Below, one piece after another: positions 28,334 through 38,182 of a DNA stretch of 64,000 nt. Source of the stretch: Lentimicrobiaceae bacterium (GTDB lineage: Bacteria > Bacteroidota > Bacteroidia > Bacteroidales > JAGONC01); assembly GCA_017993235.1 (NCBI GenBank), contig JAGONC010000004.1, positions 88,873-152,872 of the forward strand, given 5' to 3'. Position 1 is the stretch's first letter, and each line of letters begins with the position of its first letter. Position numbers and translations under genes: made by a program. Below the pieces are notes generated by a model. The model saw only the letters and a list, made by a program, of their open reading frames with translations. It was not told where the DNA came from and did no database searches.

Positions 28334-28435
28334 TTGAAATTTTTGAAAATTTTCATATTGCTGGTTTTGAAAAAAGGTGTAACTTGACGCCTTTTAAACG
28401 AAACAGCAATCAAACATTCATTATAATTCAAACGT

Positions 28436-31324
28436 ATGAAAATCAGAAATTTACTTTTTCATCTGGTTGCCATCATTTGTGGTGTAGGGCTGGTTTTATT
28501 GACAGCTTCATGGATTATTGGATTTCATTACACGGATGAAGACAATGAAAAGGATGGAGGCCAGGTTCAGTCAGCCTCTGCCTATCTCTTGTCGTTAAGA
28601 TCAAACCAGTTGACCGGAACGGTGGACATGAAAGATGTGTTGCAGGCCCGGGAGCAGGTAGCAAAACTGGCGGATAAGGCAACAAGGGCAACTGCTTTAG
28701 AGTGGGTTGAACTGGGACCGGATAATTTTGGGGGGAGAACACGTGCTTTGCTGATTGACAGCAGGGACGCTTCAGGAATGACCGTTTACGCCGCCAGTGT
28801 GAGCGGCGGTATATGGAAAACCGTCAATGGGGGGCAGACATGGGATAGAGTCAATGGCTTTGAAGAGAATCCCAATGTGGTTTGCATGATACAGACCTCA
28901 AACGGTGACATATATGCCGGTACAGGAGAATACTTTGTTTCGCCCGATGATAAAATTTCCATGTACAGCGGTTTTATCGGTCGTGGTATATTTCTGAGTA
29001 CCGATGGTAACAACTTTGCGGTCATTCCGTCAACAATACCCATGCAATCCGAAGGGACTACTTCCCTGTGGGCGTATATCAACAGGCTGGCTGTAGATGC
29101 GAATTCAGGAAGGATCTATGCTGCTACCAGTGGCGGGCTGATCTATACAGAAGATAGTTTTTCTACCCACGCCTTTGCGAAAACCAGCAGCGGCGAAATC
29201 CTGGATACCGTAGCAACGGATGTGGACATCGCCTCAAATGGATTGGTAGTTGCCTCAGTGGCTTCCCATTGCTATGTATCCGCCTCCGGAAATCCATCCG
29301 GTTTCGTGGATCAGTCAACACGATATTACTCCGCACCCGATACGATCGTTAATGACAACAAACTGCCCAGAGACAATATTGCACGTCTGGAACTGGCTGT
29401 AGCGCCTTCAAATGGCGATGTCATCTACGCCATGGCTGCTTCTGGCAATGATGCGGTTCATCAGCTTGAATTTGGTGAACTGGAAGGCATTTACCTATCT
29501 GAAGATAAAGGTGAAAACTGGATGATCATCGGTCCGGGCGGCAGCAATTCGTTCAATGTATTTGGCAACGGCGCTGATTATTATGGATTTTATAACAATA
29601 CCCTCGCGGTTCATCCCTCAGATCCCTTTATGATCCTTGCCGGAGGCATAGATATGTGGAAGGGCGAAAAGGTGAACGGCACCGGATTTTACAGCTGGGG
29701 CAAGCTTTCTTCAAGCCTCCCGGCAACTTACACCTATATCCATTCAAGCCATCATATCTATGTTTACCATACGGCAAATCCTACCGTGTGCTATATCGGT
29801 ACTGATGGCGGTATTTTTCTTACGGATGACGATTTTTCATCCTTCCGCGCCATCAACCGGCAGTACAACACCTGTGAGTTTTACTCGGTGGGATTCGATC
29901 CGAAAGGCTATCCGATTGGAGGAGCGCAGGGCAACGGCATCATTTATCTGAACCATGAAGGGAACACCCCGGAAACCGGTGCACAGATGGGCTTTTCCGA
30001 TCTGGCCATGAATGGCGGTTATCAGGAGATCTCCATGATCATGCCCAATTGTTATATTCTATCCGGCCAGGCCATGAACCTGGTACGTTCCGATGATTAC
30101 GGAAAGAATTTCTCTCCGGTATTTATTCCGGTATCCATCATCAATCCGAACGCATTTCTTACACCTTTAATCCTCTGGGAGAGTTTCAACAATCAAAACA
30201 GCAGGGATTCAGTTTCATTCATAGCTGATCAAAATTATAGCGCCAACGATACCCTGATAGTCCACAGCGCAAATAATGATGTTCCCTTTGTCTATGTCAC
30301 CCCTCAGGAGATTTCCAAAGGAACGGAAATCAGGGTGAAAGATGTTGTGTCAACCCGTTTCTTCCTGGCCGTCCAGTCAGGGGTCTACATGACCACTCAG
30401 GTTTTGGACTTCACTCAGGAACCCCTGTTTTACAAAATCGCCTCCATCGAGGGTATACCATTATGTATAGCCAGTTCAAATGATGCCAATTATGTTTATG
30501 TAGGTACGGATGGCGGCAATGTTTACAGGATTGCCAACCTGGCACTGGCATACAACACCGAAACAGCTGACGTTTCAAGCACCTCCTGTATCGTATCCAC
30601 CAGCCTGGTTGCAACGTATGCAAACCGTTCTGTCACTTCCATTGCAGTGGATCCCAATAATCCGGAACATGTCGTGGTGACACTCGGTAATTATGGAAAT
30701 ACGGATTATGTCTACCGTTCCACCAATGCCCTTGACTCCCTTCCTTCCTTCACTTCGATCCAGGGGAATCTTCCAAAGATGCCTGTGTATTCCTCACTGA
30801 TCGAATTGAACAGTTCCGACCGGATCATCCTGGGAACTGAATTCGGTATCTGGTCAACCGATAACGCGGATATGAACACGGTGTGGAGCAATGAAAATGA
30901 AGGAATGGGGAATGTGCCTGTATTCATGCTCAGGCAACAGCGAATCGGGCAGTACCCCATCGCAAACTACGGTGTCATCTACGCTGCCACGTTCGGCAGG
31001 GGATTGTTTCAATCGGTCAACTTTGTCGGAATGGATGAGCTTAATCCTGAAGAAAGCAACCCTGCTGAAACGCTTCGTATCTATCCCAATCCTGCCAGCG
31101 ACCAACTCTATATCTCCTATACGCTCAGCGAACAGGCAGCAGTTACTTTGGAAATCTTTGATCTGAACGGACATAACGTGATGACGATACAACCATCATC
31201 ACAGGTTTCTGCCGGGGAACATCTGCTCCCACTGTCGGTGAATAAACTTGGTACCGGAACCTATGTGCTCATTTTTAAATCCGGTAACCAGGTGAAGACA
31301 TCCAAATTAATCATCATGAGGTAA
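28436..31324 (+). CDS. T9SS-secreted beta-propeller protein (BNR/sortilin-like)
   Basis: A 962-residue exported protein. After an N-terminal hydrophobic segment (about residues 6-32) it has a long region with BNR/Asp-box-like and sortilin-type propeller elements (SGGIWKTVNGGQTWDRV, LSEDKGENW, GTDGGIFLTDDDF). The last 80 residues form a type A T9SS signal (IYPNPASDQL, then VFDLNG-like EIFDLNG and ending KLIIMR). Proteins of this design are surface or secreted binders or hydrolases of polymers; catalytic residues are not evident. First of four cargo genes in a row. Confidence 0.88.
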   Translation: MKIRNLLFHLVAIICGVGLVLLTASWIIGFHYTDEDNEKDGGQVQSASAYLLSLRSNQLTGTVDMKDVLQAREQVAKLADKATRATALEWVELGPDNFGGRTRALLIDSRDASGMTVYAASVSGGIWKTVNGGQTWDRVNGFEENPNVVCMIQTSNGDIYAGTGEYFVSPDDKISMYSGFIGRGIFLSTDGNNFAVIPSTIPMQSEGTTSLWAYINRLAVDANSGRIYAATSGGLIYTEDSFSTHAFAKTSSGEILDTVATDVDIASNGLVVASVASHCYVSASGNPSGFVDQSTRYYSAPDTIVNDNKLPRDNIARLELAVAPSNGDVIYAMAASGNDAVHQLEFGELEGIYLSEDKGENWMIIGPGGSNSFNVFGNGADYYGFYNNTLAVHPSDPFMILAGGIDMWKGEKVNGTGFYSWGKLSSSLPATYTYIHSSHHIYVYHTANPTVCYIGTDGGIFLTDDDFSSFRAINRQYNTCEFYSVGFDPKGYPIGGAQGNGIIYLNHEGNTPETGAQMGFSDLAMNGGYQEISMIMPNCYILSGQAMNLVRSDDYGKNFSPVFIPVSIINPNAFLTPLILWESFNNQNSRDSVSFIADQNYSANDTLIVHSANNDVPFVYVTPQEISKGTEIRVKDVVSTRFFLAVQSGVYMTTQVLDFTQEPLFYKIASIEGIPLCIASSNDANYVYVGTDGGNVYRIANLALAYNTETADVSSTSCIVSTSLVATYANRSVTSIAVDPNNPEHVVVTLGNYGNTDYVYRSTNALDSLPSFTSIQGNLPKMPVYSSLIELNSSDRIILGTEFGIWSTDNADMNTVWSNENEGMGNVPVFMLRQQRIGQYPIANYGVIYAATFGRGLFQSVNFVGMDELNPEESNPAETLRIYPNPASDQLYISYTLSEQAAVTLEIFDLNGHNVMTIQPSSQVSAGEHLLPLSVNKLGTGTYVLIFKSGNQVKTSKLIIMR

Positions 31325-31351
31325 ATCACATTCCATCGATAAAAATAAAAA

Positions 31352-32851
31352 ATGAATGATATGAAAAAGAGTGCTGTATTCTTGATGTGTCTGTTTGCAT
31401 CCTTTACGCTTCTGGCCGACATCACTGTATATACACCTGCACTGGTTGCTCCCAAGGATGGTGCTGATTATCAGGCACCAAACGTATTGCTGGATTGGGA
31501 GGCGGTTGCGGGAGGAATCGATCTCCATTATGATGTTCAGATCAGCCTGAACAATGGATTTACCGATCCAACCCAGCTCACAACGACCATGAGCAGTATT
31601 AACACCAGTGAACTTCTCTTCGATACAGAATACTTCTGGCGAGTGAGGGCGGTTGATCAGACCGGTACGAGCAACTGGTCGCCCGCACGATCCTTTAAAA
31701 CAGTAGATGTGGTTGAACTATCCAAACCCAAAAAGAACGGAACCGACATTGTCCCGGATGTGTTCCTGGAATGGGATAAGTCCAGTGAGATCACAGGAAT
31801 CACCCATTACGATGTGGAAATTGACCAGGTTAATACATTCGATAGCCCGAATTATCACCGTTTTCTTATTCCATTCGTGGATGAGATCAACAAATACCAG
31901 ATGGAAAACCTGTTATTTGGAGTGGATTACTTCTGGAGAGTAAGAGCCATTCATAGCAAGGATACAACCGAATGGTCGCAGGTGTGGAAATTCACCACGC
32001 TGGAAACCTTTGAGCTGAAACGGCCTAAGAATAAGGCAGTTGATCAGAACCCAGACCAGGAGCTTATCTGGGACGACGTAAGCGGCGCTGATGCTTACCT
32101 TTACCAGATCGACATCGATCCCAATTTCAGCATGGCCAAGACCTATGAAACCATAAATGACCGGGCCAATGCCGACAAACTGCATTTTGGAGAGACCTAT
32201 TACTGGCGGGTTTTGGCATATCATGAACTTGACAGCACTGAATGGACGGATGCCTTCCAGTTCACTACCATCGATCATGTCAACTTACTTTTACCTGATG
32301 ATGGACAGGGAGGTTTAGGTATATTCCCGACTTTCCAGTGGGAATCAATAACAGGTATATTATCATACTGTCTTGAAATCGATGATACCCCCGATTTTAG
32401 CACCGATCCGATCCACAAAAGCGTCCCTGCAGGTGAAGCCAGCAAAGTGACATATGAATTACCCGGACCGGCTCTGGATAGCGCCACAACCTATTACTGG
32501 CGGGTTTGTGCGCTGCATGAATACGACAGTACGGGATGGGGTACAGCCTGGTCCTTTACGGTGGCAGCCACCGCGATTGACGATCCGGTACTGAATGCAG
32601 CATCCGTTGAGATCTCACCCAATCCCGGTAACGGACTGTTTACGGTCACCCTTTCCTCACCAACCGCTGAATCACTCCAGGTCACGGTAATGGATCTGGT
32701 GGGACAGCAGGTGAAAAGCATGCAATGGGATCTTGTTCAGGGTTCAAACAGTCGTTTGATGGATATTCAGGATGTGCCCGCGGGCATCTACATGCTCCGG
32801 CTCCAGAAAGCAAACGCCGTGGTGACGAAAAAGCTGCTCATTCAGAGGTAA
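31352..32851 (+). CDS. T9SS-secreted fibronectin type III-like repeat protein
   Basis: A 499-residue protein with a signal peptide (MKKSAVFLMCLFASFTLLA). It contains about four repeats of some 95-100 residues with a W-D-V...G-YYWRV-A-H--D-T-W pattern, fibronectin III-like. The C-terminal 80 residues carry a type A T9SS sorting domain (ISPNPGNGLF, VMDLVGQQV, KKLLIQR). It starts 28 bp after the upstream propeller gene, so co-expression is likely. No enzymatic motif; an adhesin or matrix component is a reasonable guess. Confidence 0.85.
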   Translation: MNDMKKSAVFLMCLFASFTLLADITVYTPALVAPKDGADYQAPNVLLDWEAVAGGIDLHYDVQISLNNGFTDPTQLTTTMSSINTSELLFDTEYFWRVRAVDQTGTSNWSPARSFKTVDVVELSKPKKNGTDIVPDVFLEWDKSSEITGITHYDVEIDQVNTFDSPNYHRFLIPFVDEINKYQMENLLFGVDYFWRVRAIHSKDTTEWSQVWKFTTLETFELKRPKNKAVDQNPDQELIWDDVSGADAYLYQIDIDPNFSMAKTYETINDRANADKLHFGETYYWRVLAYHELDSTEWTDAFQFTTIDHVNLLLPDDGQGGLGIFPTFQWESITGILSYCLEIDDTPDFSTDPIHKSVPAGEASKVTYELPGPALDSATTYYWRVCALHEYDSTGWGTAWSFTVAATAIDDPVLNAASVEISPNPGNGLFTVTLSSPTAESLQVTVMDLVGQQVKSMQWDLVQGSNSRLMDIQDVPAGIYMLRLQKANAVVTKKLLIQR

Positions 32852-32995
32852 TTTTATTAATTTCCTGAAAGGATTTTATAAAATTTAGATTGGAATAATT
32901 ATATGCGACCAACCTTTGTTATCCTTGAAAGTGGGATAATTTGTTTATTGGTGTTTTTATAAACAGGTCAATGTTTATTTATTCCTGATTTCACA

Positions 32996-33026
32996 TTGTT
33001 TTTCGTTGTTTCCACCATTACCTTTG
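32996..33026 (+). promoter_or_regulatory. Bacteroidota promoter (TTG-N20-TAnnTTTG)
   Basis: TTG (32996-32998), 20 bp, TACCTTTG (33019-33026). Both boxes and spacing fit the consensus. Because the -7 box lies within the extended frame that opens at TTG 33006, the extension cannot be coding. The start must be ATG 33039 (leader of about 9 bp) or ATG 33054. Confidence 0.7.
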
Positions 33027-33038
33027 TATCCGTTAATA

Positions 33039-36038
33039 ATGCATATTTTTTATATGCTTTTTGAAAGAATTGAATTAACTATAGTATGGATAGTTATAAT
33101 CGGCATCATGCTGACGAATGCTCTGCATGCGCAGGTTATTAATGCAGGAGAGGATACAACTATCTGTTATGGACAAACAGTATCCTTAAATGCAGTCCTT
33201 ACAAAACCTATAGAAGAATACGACTCTGTTATTTTCACTTCTGATGATATTGTATTAAATCGGATTTTTGATATTGGCTTTCCCTTTAACTTTTTTGAGG
33301 ACACTTATACAGAGTTTGTTATTGCATCCAACGGATGGATCAGTTTTAGTAAAGAGCTGGCAGGTGCTTACGATGACTTTCACGCTATTGGGGCAATCCC
33401 CAGTACGGATCCATTGGTTCCCAAAAATGCAATTATGTTCCCCTGGCAGGATTGGTACCCTTATAATGAAGGTGAATTAGCTTACGTAGGATTTGCGAGA
33501 ATAAGCGATCCTCCTCCTTACCGGTTTGTCATCAATTTTTTTAACGTAAAATTGGGGGGATCAAATATCCGGGGCACTTTCCAGCTTAAGTTGTTTTATC
33601 TTTCTAATGAAATAGAAGTTCATATAACCTCTAAGCCTTTTTCTATTTTTAATGGAAACATTGCCACAATAGGTGTACATAATAAGACCGGTGATTATGC
33701 ATGCACGCCACCAGGCAGGAACGGTGAATCATGGGAGGTTAATCAAAATCAAGGCGAAGCATGGAAGTTCATTCGGCAGGGAAGTACTGGCTATGTGGTT
33801 TCCCCTACAACTTTTAATCCAGATATCATTGGTGAAAGTGGTCCCATAAAATGGTATCAGGGATCTCTTGGAAATCACATTGGAACCGGAAAATCAATAA
33901 ACGTTACTCCATTGAATACAACTACCTATATTGCTGAGATCTGGTTAAATGATGCTGTACAATACACAGATGCCGTGACGGTATATGTCAATCCATTACC
34001 TGTTGCTGATGCAGGTGATGACATTTTTATTACAAGCGGGAATCCAGTCACTTTAGACGGCAGTAAATCCTATGGAGTACCACCATTAACCTATCACTGG
34101 CAATCTGCAGACGGTTCATGGTCCTTTACAGACAAAAATCCGCAGGTACAGGTAGATCCACCTCCAACTATAACAACGGAATACATACTTCAAGTTACAG
34201 ATGCAAATGGATGTATATCTGAGGTTAATACGGAGGAGGCACATGTGATAGTCAGAGTTAATAACGCTGATCTGTTTGTAAAGCTTTCAGCAAATGATGC
34301 GACCATTTGCAAAGGTGACGAGGTAGTTCTGACCGCCCAAATATTGGATGGTTATCCAAAATATGAATGCACTTGGGAAGCAATACCCCCTGTAGAAGGT
34401 TGGAAGCCGAATCCAGATGAGTATATACAAAATGTATATCCGATCGAAAAAACATTGTTCTGTCTCACGGTTACGGACCAGGCAGGTATGGTAAAAACTG
34501 CATGCGTCACGATCAATGTCATTTCCGTCCAGCCTGAGATTAAAGGGGAAACGGAGGTATGTGAACAAGAAACAGGAGTGATTTACACAACGGATCCAAC
34601 AGGTAATCATTTCAGCTGGAGCATGAACGGGCTAGTGCCTGGGGATATTACCCCACTCCCGGGTGATTATATGTTGGCCGTGGATTTTGGCGCGGGCTCT
34701 GGTACGAATACAATTAACGTTATTGAAACCACAAGTGACACGTACCAGTGTACTGGTACGGCTTCTTTGACAGTTACCATTCACCCCAAACCCAATCCGA
34801 TGATTGACGATTCGAAAGGTAATCCGGTTTGTCAGTGGGCAACAGGAGTGCCGTATTCTGTAGCATGGAATCAGGATCATTCATACACCTGGAACATATC
34901 ATCCCAGTATGGTAACTTTGTTGACAATGATTCTACTCATCACGAGGTAAAAGTTAATTGGATTGATTCAGGTGAAGCCGGATTGACTTTAACAGAAGAA
35001 ACTAAGTTCGGTTGCATAAACACGGCATATACAACCATTACGATCAACCCGGCACCCACTCCTGAGATCATGGGGCCAGATGCGATCTGTGAGGATGAAA
35101 CCACCATCCATACCACACAAAATTACCCGGATCATTCCTATGTATGGGATACACTTTCTCCGTTCCCCGGTGATGTACTTACCAATCTTCTGACCAACCA
35201 AATAACCGTCAGCTGGAAAAGAGCCGGGGCCGCACAGATGACCGTAAAAGAAACCATTGATGATACGAAGTGTTCCGCCGTATCCATGCCTTTTACGACC
35301 GTCGTCAACGCCAGACCCAAGCTGTCACTGCTTGCGGAAACTCTTTCTGTTTGCCAGGGTGATTCAGTGTTTGTCGAATTAGATGGCGGAGATGAATATC
35401 TATGGCTTGAAGGGCAGCATATCTCCTGGATCCCCGAAACATCATCCTGGTGGCTTTTTCCCGATGAAGCCATGCATTATCTTGTACAGGGGACCCTTGC
35501 AGCTACAGGTTGCGCTGATACACTCTCGTGGAATGTTGACATAAGGCCGTACCCTATTATTGACCTGGGCGGGGATCAATATATTGAACCCGGGGAAACC
35601 ATTACTCTGGATGCAGGAGAGGGATTTGACCAATACCTGTGGAATACCGGAAGTACCGGACAAACCCTTGATGTAACCTCCGCCGGACTTTATGAAGTGA
35701 GGGTGGGATTAAAGAACTGTGAGGCACAGGATTCAGTCCGGATTAAAATGCCTGTTAGCCTCCTGCCCATCCCTAACGCATTCTCTCCCAATAGTGATGG
35801 CGAAAATGACACTTTTGGACTGATCGGTTATCCTGAGGAGATAACCTGGTTCAATATGCAGATCTTCAACCGCTGGGGAGCAAAGATCTTTGAAACAACA
35901 GATCCCTTTCAACACTGGGATGGTACATATCAAGGAATCCTTTGTGATACAGGAACATACCTTTGGATCATTTCGCTCGAAGAAAAATCCCTCGGACAAA
36001 GTATAACAAAACGAGGGTATGTCACCTTGTTGAGATAA
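33039..36038 (+). CDS. T9SS type B cargo with PKD/Ig-like domains
   Basis: About 999 residues. The N-terminus has a hydrophobic signal (IVWIVIIGIMLTNALHAQ). The middle has several Ig/PKD-like domains (for example DAGDDIFITSGNPVTLDGS, and CxQ-type domains with WxTxSPFPGDV). The last 90 residues match the gliding-motility-associated type B T9SS domain: IPNAFSPNSDGENDTF, FNRWGAKIFET and a YVTLLR ending. Type B signals use a different anchoring route from type A. A large surface or matrix protein is likely. ATG 33039 is chosen from the promoter position. Confidence 0.88.
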   Translation: MHIFYMLFERIELTIVWIVIIGIMLTNALHAQVINAGEDTTICYGQTVSLNAVLTKPIEEYDSVIFTSDDIVLNRIFDIGFPFNFFEDTYTEFVIASNGWISFSKELAGAYDDFHAIGAIPSTDPLVPKNAIMFPWQDWYPYNEGELAYVGFARISDPPPYRFVINFFNVKLGGSNIRGTFQLKLFYLSNEIEVHITSKPFSIFNGNIATIGVHNKTGDYACTPPGRNGESWEVNQNQGEAWKFIRQGSTGYVVSPTTFNPDIIGESGPIKWYQGSLGNHIGTGKSINVTPLNTTTYIAEIWLNDAVQYTDAVTVYVNPLPVADAGDDIFITSGNPVTLDGSKSYGVPPLTYHWQSADGSWSFTDKNPQVQVDPPPTITTEYILQVTDANGCISEVNTEEAHVIVRVNNADLFVKLSANDATICKGDEVVLTAQILDGYPKYECTWEAIPPVEGWKPNPDEYIQNVYPIEKTLFCLTVTDQAGMVKTACVTINVISVQPEIKGETEVCEQETGVIYTTDPTGNHFSWSMNGLVPGDITPLPGDYMLAVDFGAGSGTNTINVIETTSDTYQCTGTASLTVTIHPKPNPMIDDSKGNPVCQWATGVPYSVAWNQDHSYTWNISSQYGNFVDNDSTHHEVKVNWIDSGEAGLTLTEETKFGCINTAYTTITINPAPTPEIMGPDAICEDETTIHTTQNYPDHSYVWDTLSPFPGDVLTNLLTNQITVSWKRAGAAQMTVKETIDDTKCSAVSMPFTTVVNARPKLSLLAETLSVCQGDSVFVELDGGDEYLWLEGQHISWIPETSSWWLFPDEAMHYLVQGTLAATGCADTLSWNVDIRPYPIIDLGGDQYIEPGETITLDAGEGFDQYLWNTGSTGQTLDVTSAGLYEVRVGLKNCEAQDSVRIKMPVSLLPIPNAFSPNSDGENDTFGLIGYPEEITWFNMQIFNRWGAKIFETTDPFQHWDGTYQGILCDTGTYLWIISLEEKSLGQSITKRGYVTLLR

Positions 36039-36149
36039 TATTTTCATTAATTTCGCATGGGTATTTTCCGGAACCATGTTTTATGGTCTTGCTTATAATA
36101 AATTCCATTGATTTGAGTTTATTATTCCGGGTAATGATCGATTAAACGA

Positions 36150-38180
36150 ATGAGAATTACCATACTTTTTACTACGCTGTTCATTTCAGGAGTACTTTTT
36201 GCCCAGCCTGATTGCGAATACGTTCCTCCCAGACAGGCCAATACCTGGTATTTTTACCTGAATGCCGGTCTTAAATTCAATACTACACCAGTCGCATTAG
36301 GCAACAACACACTGCTGTCGGATGGCTTTACCAAAACCGCTGTCGCTGTTTTGTGTGATGAAAACGGTAATTTAATCCTTTTTTCTGATGGTGAACAAGT
36401 ATTTAATTCCGATTTTGATACTCTGGATTATGCATGGGAGGGAAGATTGTTAGGAAGTAATGATTGCTCCCAGTCTTCAATCATAATACCAAATCCTGAA
36501 ACAAGCAACCTTTGTTATTTGTTTACAACAGATATATTCCATGATACTAATACTTTTCCTGACCTTGATTCTACGAACTTTATTACAAATGGTCTGTGTT
36601 ATTCAGTTATTAATATAGAAGATGATAGAGTAATATATCCAAATCAAAAATTAAAACCTGTAATTTCTGAAAAGATCACAGGAACCCGTCATGCTAATGG
36701 TAAGGATTTCTGGGTAATTGCTCATGGGTTTGACTTATCAGATGAAGATGTTGCCTTAGGTTATTTTGATGCAGTTGTTGATGAAATTGATGCTGACCTT
36801 TTTTTTGCTTATAAAATAACCAGTGATGGTGTCATTGATGTACCTGTCCCTAGTAAGAAAGGATTAGAACATATTGATTATTTTAGAGAAAGTTTTGGAT
36901 TGCAGACGGGTACGCAAAATACCGTCGGTTATATGAAAACCTCCCCGGATGGTTCAAAACTGGCCCTGGTCATCTATGGGAAAAATGTGGTTGAACTTTT
37001 CGATTTTAATAACCAGACGGGAAGGGTAGGGGATCACGTCTATTTCACCACGGATAAGGTGAATTATGCTTATTGTCTTGAGTTTTCACCGGATGGATCC
37101 AAATTGTACGTTTCAACCTATGTACCCATCAATGAACTCTACAGATCGTATATATATCAGTTCGATCTGGCTTCATTACCGGGAGATCCTTTTCAGGATA
37201 AAGAGATCATCACCTCTTCGGTCGACAGTGTTTACGCCGGTATGCAACTGGCACCCGACGGGAAAATCTATATCAGCGCCATAAGTAAGGATGGTCTGAC
37301 GCGTTACAAATCGTTAAGTGTCATTGAAAATCCAAACCGGCCCGGTGCGGATTGCAATTTCGTTCAGGAAGGAATTCTCCTGCAGGGTAACGGAGCTGCA
37401 TCGTACAGGGGACTGGTCAATGTGAACCAGAGTTTTCTGGATATTCCCCATTTCACGTATCTGAATCATTGCTATGGGGATACGACCTCCTTTACGATTA
37501 CCAATGCTGACAATACGGACTGGTTTGAATGGGATTTTAATGGCGATGACATTACGGATACCATCGCTGAAAATCCTATCAATATCTTTCCTGCCCCCGA
37601 TACCTTTCAGGTAGCGGTGACGGAATATTTCAACAATAAATCCTTTACCAATTCAGAACCGGTTGTCATTTACCCTCTTCCGATCTTCGATATTGGAAGC
37701 GGTCAGGATACCATTTACAAATATCCAGGAGCACCTTTTGAACTGGATGCAGGAGAGGGCTATGATTATTATTACTGGAATGATCAGCCAGGCGGTCATC
37801 AGTACATTGCCTATGATACAGGGCTGTATTATGTCATGGTCATTGATTCGAATTGCTGCTACAATACAGACAGGATATGGATATACGATTCAAAGGTCAT
37901 TATTCCGAATGCTTTCTCTCCAAATGGTGATGGTGTGAATGATTATTTCAAACCCTTGATTCTGACCGAAGGAATTCAGGAGTTTTCGATGGTCATCTAT
38001 AACCGTTGGGGGCAGCTTATCTTTGAAACCAATGATTATATGACCGGATGGGATGGAAAGGTCAATGGCAATCCTTCACCTACCGGTGTTTATATTTATT
38101 TGATCAAGTACAGGGTTCCTGTCGGTATTGGAGAATACAAATCCGAATCACATAAGAAGCATGTAACGCTTCTCCGATAA
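36150..38180 (+). CDS. T9SS type B cargo with beta-propeller-like N-terminus
   Basis: A 676-residue protein with a signal peptide (MRITILFTTLFISGVLFAQ). The N-terminal 420 residues resemble a beta-propeller often fused to type B domains (NTWYFYLNAGLKFN, SQSSIIIPNPETSNLCYLFTTD, SPDGSKLYVSTYVP). A PKD-like region follows, and the C-terminus is type B (IIPNAFSPNGDGVNDYF, IYNRWGQLIFET, HVTLLR). Type B domain composition is shared with the preceding gene. Follows it by about 110 bp. Confidence 0.87.
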   Translation: MRITILFTTLFISGVLFAQPDCEYVPPRQANTWYFYLNAGLKFNTTPVALGNNTLLSDGFTKTAVAVLCDENGNLILFSDGEQVFNSDFDTLDYAWEGRLLGSNDCSQSSIIIPNPETSNLCYLFTTDIFHDTNTFPDLDSTNFITNGLCYSVINIEDDRVIYPNQKLKPVISEKITGTRHANGKDFWVIAHGFDLSDEDVALGYFDAVVDEIDADLFFAYKITSDGVIDVPVPSKKGLEHIDYFRESFGLQTGTQNTVGYMKTSPDGSKLALVIYGKNVVELFDFNNQTGRVGDHVYFTTDKVNYAYCLEFSPDGSKLYVSTYVPINELYRSYIYQFDLASLPGDPFQDKEIITSSVDSVYAGMQLAPDGKIYISAISKDGLTRYKSLSVIENPNRPGADCNFVQEGILLQGNGAASYRGLVNVNQSFLDIPHFTYLNHCYGDTTSFTITNADNTDWFEWDFNGDDITDTIAENPINIFPAPDTFQVAVTEYFNNKSFTNSEPVVIYPLPIFDIGSGQDTIYKYPGAPFELDAGEGYDYYYWNDQPGGHQYIAYDTGLYYVMVIDSNCCYNTDRIWIYDSKVIIPNAFSPNGDGVNDYFKPLILTEGIQEFSMVIYNRWGQLIFETNDYMTGWDGKVNGNPSPTGVYIYLIKYRVPVGIGEYKSESHKKHVTLLR

Positions 38181-38182
38181 AA

